From positions 1 through 12,242 of the forward strand of contig JAICMB010000045.1 in assembly GCA_025929455.1 (NCBI GenBank): a stretch of 12,242 nucleotides of DNA, read 5' to 3'. Position 1 is the first letter of the stretch, and every line of letters begins with the position of its first letter. Under the pieces are notes generated by a model. That model saw only the letters and a list, made by a program, of their open reading frames with translations, had not been told where the DNA came from and made no database searches. The translations under genes were made by a program, and so were the position numbers. Shown one piece after another: positions 6,183 through 12,242 of this stretch. The stretch is from Bryobacteraceae bacterium (GTDB lineage Bacteria; Acidobacteriota; Terriglobia; Bryobacterales; Bryobacteraceae).

Positions 6183-8801
6183 ATGCAGATTGAAAAGCAC
6201 TACGACCCGCGGCAATTTGAGCCGCATTGGGCCAATTGGTGGGTGGAAAGTCGCGTGTTCCAAGCCGATGCGGACCGGCCGGGACCGCGCTTTTCGATGG
6301 TGATCCCGCCCCCCAACGTGACCGGCGCGCTGCACATGGGCCACATGCTGGACCACACGATCATGGATACGGCAGCCCGCTGGCACCGCATGAAGGGCGA
6401 CAACACGCTGTGGCTGCCGGGCACCGATCACGCGGGAATTTCCACGCAAATTATGGTGGAGCGGCAACTTGCCGCGGAGGGCCTCACACGGCACGACCTG
6501 GGTCGCGAAAAATTTGAAGAGCGGGTTTGGAAATGGCGGGCGCAATACGGCGGCCGCATTCTCGAGCAGATGAAAAAGATCGGCGACAGCGTGGATTGGA
6601 GCCGGCTGAAATTTACGCTCGATCCGGACCTCTCGCGCGCGGTGATCGAGGCGTTCGTGCGGCTGTACGACGCCGGGCTGATCTATCGCGGATCGTACAT
6701 GGTGAACTGGTGCCCGCGGTGCCAGACGGCGATCTCCGATCTGGAAACGATTCACGAGGAGCGGCCGAGTTTCCTGTGGCACATTCGGTATCCCGTGCAG
6801 GGTGCGGATGAGTTTGTGACTGTCGCGACGACGCGTCCGGAGACGATGCTTGGCGATACGGCGGTGGCGGTGAATCCGCGCGATGAGCGCTACCGGCATC
6901 TCGAAGGCAAGCACGTGCTGCTGCCGCTGATGAAGCGCGCAATTCCGGTTATCTTCGACGAACTCGCGCAGCCGGAGTTCGGAACCGGCGTCGTGAAGGT
7001 GACGCCCGCGCATGATCCGAACGATTTAGAAGCGGGCAAACGTCATAATCTGCCGCATATACAAGTGATCGATTACAGCGCGCGCATGACGGAGCAGGCG
7101 GGCGCGTATGCCGGGCTGGACCGTCTGGAGGCGCGCAAGCGCGTCGTGGCGGATCTCGACAAACTGGGTCTGCTTGCGAAAACCGAACCGTATGCTCTTT
7201 CGATCGGTACGTGCCAGCGGTGTCATACGCCGGTTGAGCCGCTCGTGTCGACACAGTGGTTTGTGCGGACGAAGCCGCTGGCCGAACGCGCGAAGGCCGC
7301 GGTAGAAAGCGGCGCGATCCGTTTCGTGCCGGAGAACTGGAATAAGACGTACTTCCACTGGATGGACACGATCCGCGACTGGTGCATCTCGCGGCAACTC
7401 TGGTGGGGGCATCGCATTCCGGCGTGGCATTGCGCCGAGTGCGGCAAGATCACCGTCACGCGCACGGCGCCGGAGCACTGCGCGCACTGCGATTCCGAGC
7501 GCATCGAGCAGGACCCGGATGTGCTCGATACATGGTTCAGTTCGGGACTGTGGCCGTTTTCGACACTCGGCTGGCCCGAGAAGTCGAAGGATCTCGAAAC
7601 ATATTATCCGACGTCGCTGCTCATCACCGGCTTCGACATTCTGTTCTTCTGGGTGTCGCGCATGATCATGATGGGCCTGCAGCTAACGGGCGATGTGCCG
7701 TTTCGCGAGGTGCACATGCACGGGATGGTTCGCGATCCCGAAGGGCAAAAGATGTCGAAGATGAAGGGGAACGTGGTCGATCCGCTGGAGGTGACGAGCA
7801 AGTACGGCACCGACGCGTTCCGCATGGCGCTACTGGTGAGCGCGGGTTCGGGGTCGGACATTATCTATTCCGAAGACCGCGTGGCGGCGGCGGCCAAATT
7901 TGCGAACAAGATATGGAACGCATCGCGCTTCCTATTTCTGAATCTAGAGGCGAGCGGCGTGGAGGCGCGCATACCGGAGCCCGCACCGGCGCAGACGCTG
8001 GAGGACCGCTGGATCTGGAGCGCGTTCCATCGCGCGGCCGCGCAGGTGAGCACGGCTTTCGCGCAGCATCGGTATCATGAAGCCGCCGACACACTGTGGC
8101 ATTTCTTCTGGCATGACTTCTGCGATTGGTATCTCGAGATCAAGAAGCTGCGTTTTGAGCCGGGCAGCGGCTTGACGGACGACTGGCGCAACATCTTGAA
8201 CGTGTTCGGCGCTTATCTGCAACTGCTGCATCCGGTGATGCCGTTTATCACGGAGGAGCTGTGGCACAGGCTGGGCAACGAATCGTCCGTCGCGCTCACG
8301 GCGTATCCGGAAGCCGGCGCCGCGGACGAAGCCGCCGAGCGCGATATGGCAGTGTTGCAGGAGATGATCACTGCCGCGAGGACGCTGAAGGCAGATCACA
8401 AGATCGATCACAACCGGGAGATTCAAGGCGAGCTGTATTGCCGCGACGGAGCATATGGCGTGGCGCGCGCGCAATTGCCGGTGGTGGAGAAGCTCGCGAA
8501 GGTGAGGCTTGCGGTGCGTCCCGAAGCAGGCATCAAGCTGGAGGGGGCGGTGCGTTCGACGCGCGATTTTGACCTGCGGCTGGAGGCGCCCGCGGCCGAT
8601 GTCGCGGCACAGCGCTTGCGTTTGGATAAAGACGTGGAGCGACTGACTACGCTTATCGCATCGCAGGACCGGCAGCTCGGCAATGAGCGTTTTCTGAGCG
8701 GCGCGCCGGCGCATATTGTGGAAGATCTGCGGCGCAAACGGGCCGAATACCAGGCGCAGCTCGATAAGAGCCGCGAGGCGCTCAGCGCGCTAGCATCCTG
8801 A
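6183..8801 (+). CDS. valS: Valyl-tRNA synthetase
   Basis: An 872-residue class I synthetase that joins valine to tRNA-Val in the cytosol, using ATP. The HIGH motif is HMGH at 51-54 after PPPNVTGAL; the KMSKS loop reads KMSKM at 523-527 followed by KGNVVDP. DVLDTWFSSGLWPFSTLGWP (446-465) and the editing-domain TTRPETMLGDTAVAV are typical of ValRS. Zinc-knuckle cysteine pairs are visible at C177/C180, C344/C347, C417/C420 and C433/C436. The last 70 or so residues form the coiled-coil tRNA arm (DVERLTTLIASQDRQL...LRRKRAEYQAQL). Length is normal. The ATG at 6183 starts the usual IEKHYDP sequence but lacks a close Shine-Dalgarno sequence. An in-frame ATG at 6129, with AGGG 5 nt upstream, would add 18 Gly-rich residues. 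It is a single gene with its own upstream region. Confidence 0.97.
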   Translation: MQIEKHYDPRQFEPHWANWWVESRVFQADADRPGPRFSMVIPPPNVTGALHMGHMLDHTIMDTAARWHRMKGDNTLWLPGTDHAGISTQIMVERQLAAEGLTRHDLGREKFEERVWKWRAQYGGRILEQMKKIGDSVDWSRLKFTLDPDLSRAVIEAFVRLYDAGLIYRGSYMVNWCPRCQTAISDLETIHEERPSFLWHIRYPVQGADEFVTVATTRPETMLGDTAVAVNPRDERYRHLEGKHVLLPLMKRAIPVIFDELAQPEFGTGVVKVTPAHDPNDLEAGKRHNLPHIQVIDYSARMTEQAGAYAGLDRLEARKRVVADLDKLGLLAKTEPYALSIGTCQRCHTPVEPLVSTQWFVRTKPLAERAKAAVESGAIRFVPENWNKTYFHWMDTIRDWCISRQLWWGHRIPAWHCAECGKITVTRTAPEHCAHCDSERIEQDPDVLDTWFSSGLWPFSTLGWPEKSKDLETYYPTSLLITGFDILFFWVSRMIMMGLQLTGDVPFREVHMHGMVRDPEGQKMSKMKGNVVDPLEVTSKYGTDAFRMALLVSAGSGSDIIYSEDRVAAAAKFANKIWNASRFLFLNLEASGVEARIPEPAPAQTLEDRWIWSAFHRAAAQVSTAFAQHRYHEAADTLWHFFWHDFCDWYLEIKKLRFEPGSGLTDDWRNILNVFGAYLQLLHPVMPFITEELWHRLGNESSVALTAYPEAGAADEAAERDMAVLQEMITAARTLKADHKIDHNREIQGELYCRDGAYGVARAQLPVVEKLAKVRLAVRPEAGIKLEGAVRSTRDFDLRLEAPAADVAAQRLRLDKDVERLTTLIASQDRQLGNERFLSGAPAHIVEDLRRKRAEYQAQLDKSREALSALAS

Positions 8802-9028
8802 GTGAGAAGTTCGCTGATTTTGGAGACTATGCGTAGTACAAGACCTCAGATTCTTCATGGGGCAGGCGTCCACGCCTGCTGCGGGTCTCGAGACCGGCTC
8901 TTCCGTTGCCCGCAGACCCGGGGCTACGCACGTCGCGTGCTGCGGGCGTCCACGCCATGTGCGGATTCCCGACGAGCCGGACCTGGAGGTCCGGCGCAGG
9001 CGTGGATGCCCGCCCCACGCTAGGGCAC
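8802..9028. other. valS-nadC intergenic region, mostly occupied by a palindromic repeat
   Basis: Of these 227 bp, 162 are the repeat at 8857-9018. The remaining 55 bp after valS (8802-8856) are AT-richer and could hold the operon promoter, but I find no good -35/-10 pair and no T-run terminator. The in-frame extension of nadC back to 8906 reads through the repeat and is not coding. Confidence 0.55.
8857..9018. repeat. 162-bp palindromic element with terminal inverted repeats (MITE/REP-like)
   Basis: The outer arms 8857-8879 and 8996-9018 are inverted copies matching at 20 of 23 positions; both contain GGCGTCCACGCCTGC-type text on one strand or the other. Inside are further palindromes: GCAGGCGT/ACGCCTGC (8862-8879, itself in the left arm), GGTCTCGAGACC (8884-8895, perfect), GGCGTCCACGCC (8945-8956) and GCCGGACCT/AGGTCCGGC (8976-8995, 9-bp perfect stem). 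The right end carries GCCCGCCCCAC, one base from the tail of copies A and B. No transposase is encoded. It ends 10 bp before the nadC ATG, so a transcript starting upstream would have a strongly folded leader. Confidence 0.72.
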
Positions 9029-9877
9029 ATGACATTCGATATCGCGCATCCGGAGGTCGTGGACGCTGTTCGCCGTGCGCTCGCGGAGGACGTCGGTGCG
9101 GGCGACGTTACGACACAGCTCTGCGTGCCGGAGGACGTTCGCGGTACCGGGCGTGTGGTGGCGCGCGAGCCGATGGTGGTGGCGGGCGCGGAGCTGTTGG
9201 CCTTGTTGTTCGACGAAGCGGACCTGCGCGCGAGGAGCGGGGCATCGGTGGGCCGCGATGCCGTGATTGCGGTGGTGCAGGGACCCGCGCGCACGCTGCT
9301 TTCACACGAGCGCGTCGCGTTGAACTTTCTGCAGCGGCTCTCGGGCATCGCAACGCTCGCGCGTAAATACGCCGATGCGGTGGCGGGCACTGGCTGCAAA
9401 GTACTCGACACGCGTAAAACAACGCCGGGCATGCGTGTCTTGGAGAAGATGGCTGGGGCCGCGGGCGGCGCGGTGAATCACCGCATGGGCCTGTACGACG
9501 CGGTGCTGATCAAGAACAACCATATTGTCGCGGCGGGCGGTGTGCGCGAAGCTCTGGAGCGCGCGGCCGGCACTTCCCTGCCCGTGGAAATAGAGGTGCG
9601 CACGCGCGCGGAACTCGATTCCGCGCTGGCCGGGGGAGCGCGGCGCTTGTTGCTGGATAACCTTACGCCGCGCGAGGCGACGGAATGGATTCGGTACATC
9701 GGCGGCCGCGCCGAGGTGGAAGTATCCGGCGGCATCACGCTTGAAAATGTGCGTGCGTACGCGGAGACCGGCGCGAACTATGTGTCGTGCGGCGCGATTA
9801 CGCACTCCGCCCGCGCTGTGGATATCAATTTCCGCTTGGAGATCAATGCGTTCAACCGTGTGGGGGCGCGGCGCTGA
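9029..9877 (+). CDS. nadC: Nicotinate-nucleotide pyrophosphorylase (quinolinate phosphoribosyltransferase)
   Basis: A 282-residue enzyme, the normal length, that converts quinolinate and PRPP to nicotinate mononucleotide with loss of CO2, in de novo NAD synthesis in the cytosol. Signatures in order: EDVGAGDVTTQ (20-30), ERVALNFLQRLSGIAT (94-109), LDTRKTTPGMR (126-136), NHRMGLYDAVLIKNNHI (150-166), VEIEV (186-190, metal-site Glu), LLLDN (207-211) and VSGGI (232-236). The usual LIKDNH reads LIKNNH here. The frame runs open to 8906, but those 41 extra residues come from the palindromic repeat; the ATG at 9029, with AGGG at 9022-9025, starts at the family's expected N-terminus. The stop overlaps the birA start (TGATG, 9875-9879). 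First gene of a four-gene cofactor operon. Confidence 0.95.
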   Translation: MTFDIAHPEVVDAVRRALAEDVGAGDVTTQLCVPEDVRGTGRVVAREPMVVAGAELLALLFDEADLRARSGASVGRDAVIAVVQGPARTLLSHERVALNFLQRLSGIATLARKYADAVAGTGCKVLDTRKTTPGMRVLEKMAGAAGGAVNHRMGLYDAVLIKNNHIVAAGGVREALERAAGTSLPVEIEVRTRAELDSALAGGARRLLLDNLTPREATEWIRYIGGRAEVEVSGGITLENVRAYAETGANYVSCGAITHSARAVDINFRLEINAFNRVGARR

Positions 9878-10647
9878 TGCGCGATGGCATGCAGTTCGAT
9901 ATCGACGCCCTACGCCGGGCGTTTCCACAGCGGCATATCGAATGGCACGCGAGCCTCGATTCGACGATGCGCCGTGCCGCGCGCCTGGCGGCGGACCGCT
10001 GTGCCTGCGGATCGGTGGTGGGCGCGGAGGAGCAGTTCGCCGGCCAGGGACGACTCGGCCGCGCATGGCATTCGGAACGCGCGAGCGGCGTTTATTTGTC
10101 GATCGTCTTGCGGTACAACTTTGCTCCCGCGACGCTGCCGGTTCTGACGCTCGCGCTCGGGCTGTCGGTTGCCGAAGCGATCACGAAATTGACGGGGCTC
10201 GCGTGCGATCTGCGCTGGCCCAATGACGTGCTGCTCGCATCGCGCAAATGTGCGGGTATTCTCGCGCAACTCGATGGCGCGGCCGTCATCGCGGGCATCG
10301 GCGTCAACGTGAATCACGCGGAGTTTCCCGGCGATATCGCGCAGCTCGCGACTTCGCTGCGTCTGGCGTGCGGACGTGAGGTCGCGCGCGAGCCGCTCGT
10401 TATCGAGTTGCTGCGTGCCATCGACGACTATTGCCTGCTGCTCGAACGCGGCGGGAAAAACGACATCCTGAGCGCGTTCGTGCAGGCGTCCACGTATGCC
10501 GCGGGCCGGCGCGTGACCGTGGAGGGGGGCACGGCGCCGTTGCGCGGAACGACGGCGGGCCTGGATGAGGACGGCTTTCTTCTGCTCGACGGCGACGACG
10601 GCCGGCGGCATCAGATCGTCGCGGGAGGCGTGCGCCCGTGCTTCTAG
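9877..10647 (+). CDS. birA: Biotin--[acetyl-CoA-carboxylase] ligase, monofunctional
   Basis: A 256-residue enzyme that activates biotin as biotinyl-AMP and attaches it to the lysine of biotin carboxyl carrier proteins. Visible signatures: SLDSTM (26-31), the biotin/ATP loop GQGRLGRAW (56-64, counterpart of GRGRRGRKW), RWPND (113-117, usually KWPND), the lysine in SRKCAGIL (K124), and GIGVNVNH (140-147); a small SH3-like C-terminal domain follows from about 205. It lacks the N-terminal helix-turn-helix of bifunctional E. coli BirA, so it should not be the biotin repressor. The ATG at 9877 overlaps the nadC stop; an in-frame ATG at 9889 is an alternative. The 3' end overlaps coaX by 10 nt. Confidence 0.94.
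   Translation: MRDGMQFDIDALRRAFPQRHIEWHASLDSTMRRAARLAADRCACGSVVGAEEQFAGQGRLGRAWHSERASGVYLSIVLRYNFAPATLPVLTLALGLSVAEAITKLTGLACDLRWPNDVLLASRKCAGILAQLDGAAVIAGIGVNVNHAEFPGDIAQLATSLRLACGREVAREPLVIELLRAIDDYCLLLERGGKNDILSAFVQASTYAAGRRVTVEGGTAPLRGTTAGLDEDGFLLLDGDDGRRHQIVAGGVRPCF
10623..10628 (+). promoter_or_regulatory. Ribosome binding site of coaX
   Basis: GGGAGG, 9 nt before the GTG at 10638 and inside the end of birA. It decides the GTG start of coaX, since the protein must begin LLAIDAGNTN and no ATG is available there. Confidence 0.7.
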
Positions 10648-11408
10648 CTATCGACGCCGGCAACACGAATCTTACGATCGGTTTGTTCGAAGGCGACCGC
10701 TTGGCGTATCACTGGCGTCTGCGCTCCGTACCCGATCGCACGTCGGATGAATGGGGCATGCTGCTGCGCAACCTTTTTACGTTCTCGCGCGTGGGTAACG
10801 TGAATGTCGAGGGCGTTGTGGTAGCGAGCGTGGTCCCGCCGATTGAGTCGGCGCTGATTGAAACCTCGCGCGGGTATTTTGGCGTCGATGCGTTATCCGT
10901 AAATCACAAGGTCGATGTGGGCCTGCGCATCTGCTACGACAACCCTTCGGAGGTCGGCGCCGATCGCATCGTAAATGGAGTGGCGGCATTTAACCGGTAT
11001 GGCGGCCCATGCGTGGTTGTCGACCTCGGCACCGCCATAACCTTCGACATCGTTTCCGGAAGTGCCGAATATCTCGGCGGCGTGATCTGCCCCGGTATCG
11101 GCATCGCGACGGCGGCGCTGTTCTCACGCACCGCGCGGCTGCCGATGGTCGATTTTCGCGAGCCGGAGAAGCTGATCGGTTCGAACACCGTTGAAAGCAT
11201 GCAGTCCGGTCTGTATTACGGTTTTGCGGGGTTGATCGACGGAATCCTGGAGCGCTTGATCGCGCAACTCGGGCCGGATACACGGACCGTCGCAACAGGC
11301 GGCAATGCGCATCTGATCCGGCCGGCATCGCGCTATATACAGGACGTGAACGAGAATCTTACGCTCGAAGGATTGGAGCTGATATGGCGGCGTCATCGGA
11401 GCCGGTGA
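10638..11408 (+). CDS. coaX: Type III pantothenate kinase
   Basis: A 256-residue enzyme that phosphorylates pantothenate, the first step of CoA synthesis, in the cytosol. It belongs to the ASKHA fold: the phosphate-1 motif is DAGNTN (6-11), then RTSDEWG (34-40), DNPSEVGADR (101-110, with the catalytic Asp of GADR), DLGTAITFD (129-137), YLGGVICPGI (145-154) and TGGNA (220-224) in the adenosine site. Type III enzymes typically need a monovalent cation and are not feedback-inhibited by CoA; this is family knowledge. It starts at GTG 10638 with GGGAGG upstream, overlapping birA by 10 nt, and its end overlaps the next gene by 25 nt. Adjacent birA and coaX are seen in several bacterial phyla. No missing key residue. 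Confidence 0.95.
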   Translation: MLLAIDAGNTNLTIGLFEGDRLAYHWRLRSVPDRTSDEWGMLLRNLFTFSRVGNVNVEGVVVASVVPPIESALIETSRGYFGVDALSVNHKVDVGLRICYDNPSEVGADRIVNGVAAFNRYGGPCVVVDLGTAITFDIVSGSAEYLGGVICPGIGIATAALFSRTARLPMVDFREPEKLIGSNTVESMQSGLYYGFAGLIDGILERLIAQLGPDTRTVATGGNAHLIRPASRYIQDVNENLTLEGLELIWRRHRSR

Positions 11409-12106
11409 ACCCCGCGCCCGAGGACGATAGCGCGGCGTGGCCCTCCAACTACTTCAATTACTTCACCGAGATCGAAGAGCATTTTCAGCGCGCGCGCGGC
11501 AGCGGTCTGTTTCTGCTGTCGCCACTTGACTGGGCACTGCTTGAGATGTGGAAGAACTCAGGCGTTCCGCTCGAAGCCGTGCTGCGCGGCATCGACGCCG
11601 CGTTTGAAAAATGGCGTACCAAAAAGAACCGCACGCAGCACGTGAACTCCGTCGCGTACTGCGCCCAGGCGGTCATGATGGAAGCGCAGGCCTTGGCGGG
11701 GAGCGCGGCATCCACCGAGCAGGCCCGCGATGCCGCACCTTTCGCGTTGGATGAGTTGCGCTCCTTTCTCGCGCGTAACGCCGTCGAACTGCGGCGACGC
11801 CCTGAATACGGTGAAATCGCCGGTGCTTTGGAGCGCATGGTGGAAGAAGCCGAAACGCTGTATGCCGACCTGCAGCAGACGGAGCAGCGGTTGACGGCTT
11901 TGGAAGACAAGCTGACCGCGATCGCGCGCACGGCGCGCACCGAAGAGGATCTGTTTCGCGCGCGCCGCGAACTCGACACGCAATTGCGCCCCTACCGCGG
12001 GAAAATGTCGACGGAGCAACTCGCGATGCTGGAACGCCAGTACCTGGACCGCCGCATCTTCGAAGACGCTTCGCTGCCGCGGTTGAGCCTGTTCTATCTG
12101 CGGTAA
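11384..12106 (+). CDS. Uncharacterised coiled-coil protein of the nadC-birA-coaX operon
   Basis: A 240-residue soluble protein without signal peptide or membrane segment; I cannot name a family with confidence. After a disordered Pro/Glu/Ser start (1-20) comes a helical module (about 22-97) with YFNYFTEIEEHFQRARGSG, LLSPLDWALLEMWKNSGVPL and VLRGIDAAFEKWRTKK. Its spacing of helices looks like a small winged or DnaD-like nucleic-acid or partner-binding domain, which is only an impression. Residues about 140-200 form a charged coiled coil (EEAETLYADLQQTEQRLTAL), and the end is FEDASLPRLSLFYLR. The ATG at 11384 has GGAG at 11375-11378, 5 nt away, within coaX, and overlaps it by 25 nt, so expression is tied to the cofactor genes. 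There is no catalytic motif; a scaffold or regulator is possible. Coding is certain, role unknown. Confidence 0.85.
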   Translation: MAASSEPVNPAPEDDSAAWPSNYFNYFTEIEEHFQRARGSGLFLLSPLDWALLEMWKNSGVPLEAVLRGIDAAFEKWRTKKNRTQHVNSVAYCAQAVMMEAQALAGSAASTEQARDAAPFALDELRSFLARNAVELRRRPEYGEIAGALERMVEEAETLYADLQQTEQRLTALEDKLTAIARTARTEEDLFRARRELDTQLRPYRGKMSTEQLAMLERQYLDRRIFEDASLPRLSLFYLR

Positions 12107-12140
12107 ACTTGCACGTACGCGCTTCCCGCCCCCCACCCGC

Positions 12141-12242
12141 ATGCAAGCATCAGCTACCCCCAAGGCCATTCCCCGCGGCGCGACACGCGGCGCGTGGATC
12201 GCGCTGTGGCTGCTGGTGATCTCCGTTTGCATTAACTACGTC
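12141..12242 (+). CDS. Probable MFS transporter, N-terminal fragment (cut by the right edge)
   Basis: Thirty-four codons are open to the edge. After a basic, polar start (MQASATPKAIPRGATRG) comes WIALWLLVISVCINYV, a first membrane helix ending in the INY that usually leads into DR in the anion:cation symporter branch (sugar-acid carriers such as ExuT/GudP) of the major facilitator superfamily. The substrate cannot be told. It lies 34 nt after the previous stop on the same strand, so it may be read from the same message; no Shine-Dalgarno sequence is seen, the leader being C-rich. Start and family are inferred from a short stretch. Confidence 0.6.
   Translation, partial: MQASATPKAIPRGATRGAWIALWLLVISVCINYV

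Noticed and set aside
6114..7013. A 299-codon minus-strand open frame over the start of valS
   Set aside because: It is antisense to the HIGH-motif and editing-domain region of valS, with no family resemblance.
8906..9028. A 41-residue N-terminal extension of nadC
   Set aside because: It translates the palindromic repeat; the family N-terminus begins at the ATG at 9029.

Overview
The window is GC-rich (about 60% by eye), densely coded chromosomal DNA. I see ten protein genes, two of them cut by the window edges. I see no tRNA, rRNA, CRISPR array, transposase or phage gene. Gene content and style suggest a soil-type Acidobacteriota of the Solibacter/Bryobacter kind: a secreted DUF362 protein, a Mut7-C RNase with a ubiquitin-like N-terminus, a nadC-birA-coaX cofactor operon, and palindromic intergenic repeats ending in GCCTGCCCCAC. 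This assignment is inference from style, not from any search.

Layout, left to right. (1) 1-479, minus: the 5' part of a secreted, possibly LolA-like protein, running off the left edge. (2) 595-2618, plus: a Tat-exported DUF362 protein whose stop overlaps the start of an unrecognised exported 301-residue protein (TAATG). (3) 2619-3054: non-coding, with two copies of a hairpin-forming repeat between convergent genes. (4) 3055-6023, minus: a two-gene unit. A soluble four-PAS histidine kinase is translationally coupled (TGATG) to a small MoaD/ThiS-like plus Mut7-C RNase protein. (5) 6024-6182: a divergent control region with two back-to-back -10-like boxes. (6) 6183-8801, plus: valyl-tRNA synthetase. 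(7) 8857-9018: a 162-bp palindromic repeat with 23-bp imperfect terminal inverted repeats, ending 10 bp before nadC. (8) 9029-12106, plus: nadC, birA, coaX and an uncharacterised coiled-coil gene, each overlapping the next. (9) 12141 to the right edge, plus: the first 34 codons of a probable MFS transporter.

The cofactor operon joins NAD synthesis (quinolinate to nicotinate mononucleotide), biotin attachment to carboxylases, and the first step of CoA synthesis (pantothenate phosphorylation). Its overlapping starts imply one polycistronic message. The kinase has no response regulator in view. Its only tightly linked partner is the predicted RNase, which is the least ordinary arrangement here. 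Most of the window is housekeeping, and I do not see a clear new defence or mobile system. The best leads are the kinase-RNase coupling, the repeat abutting nadC, and the unknown fourth gene of the cofactor operon.
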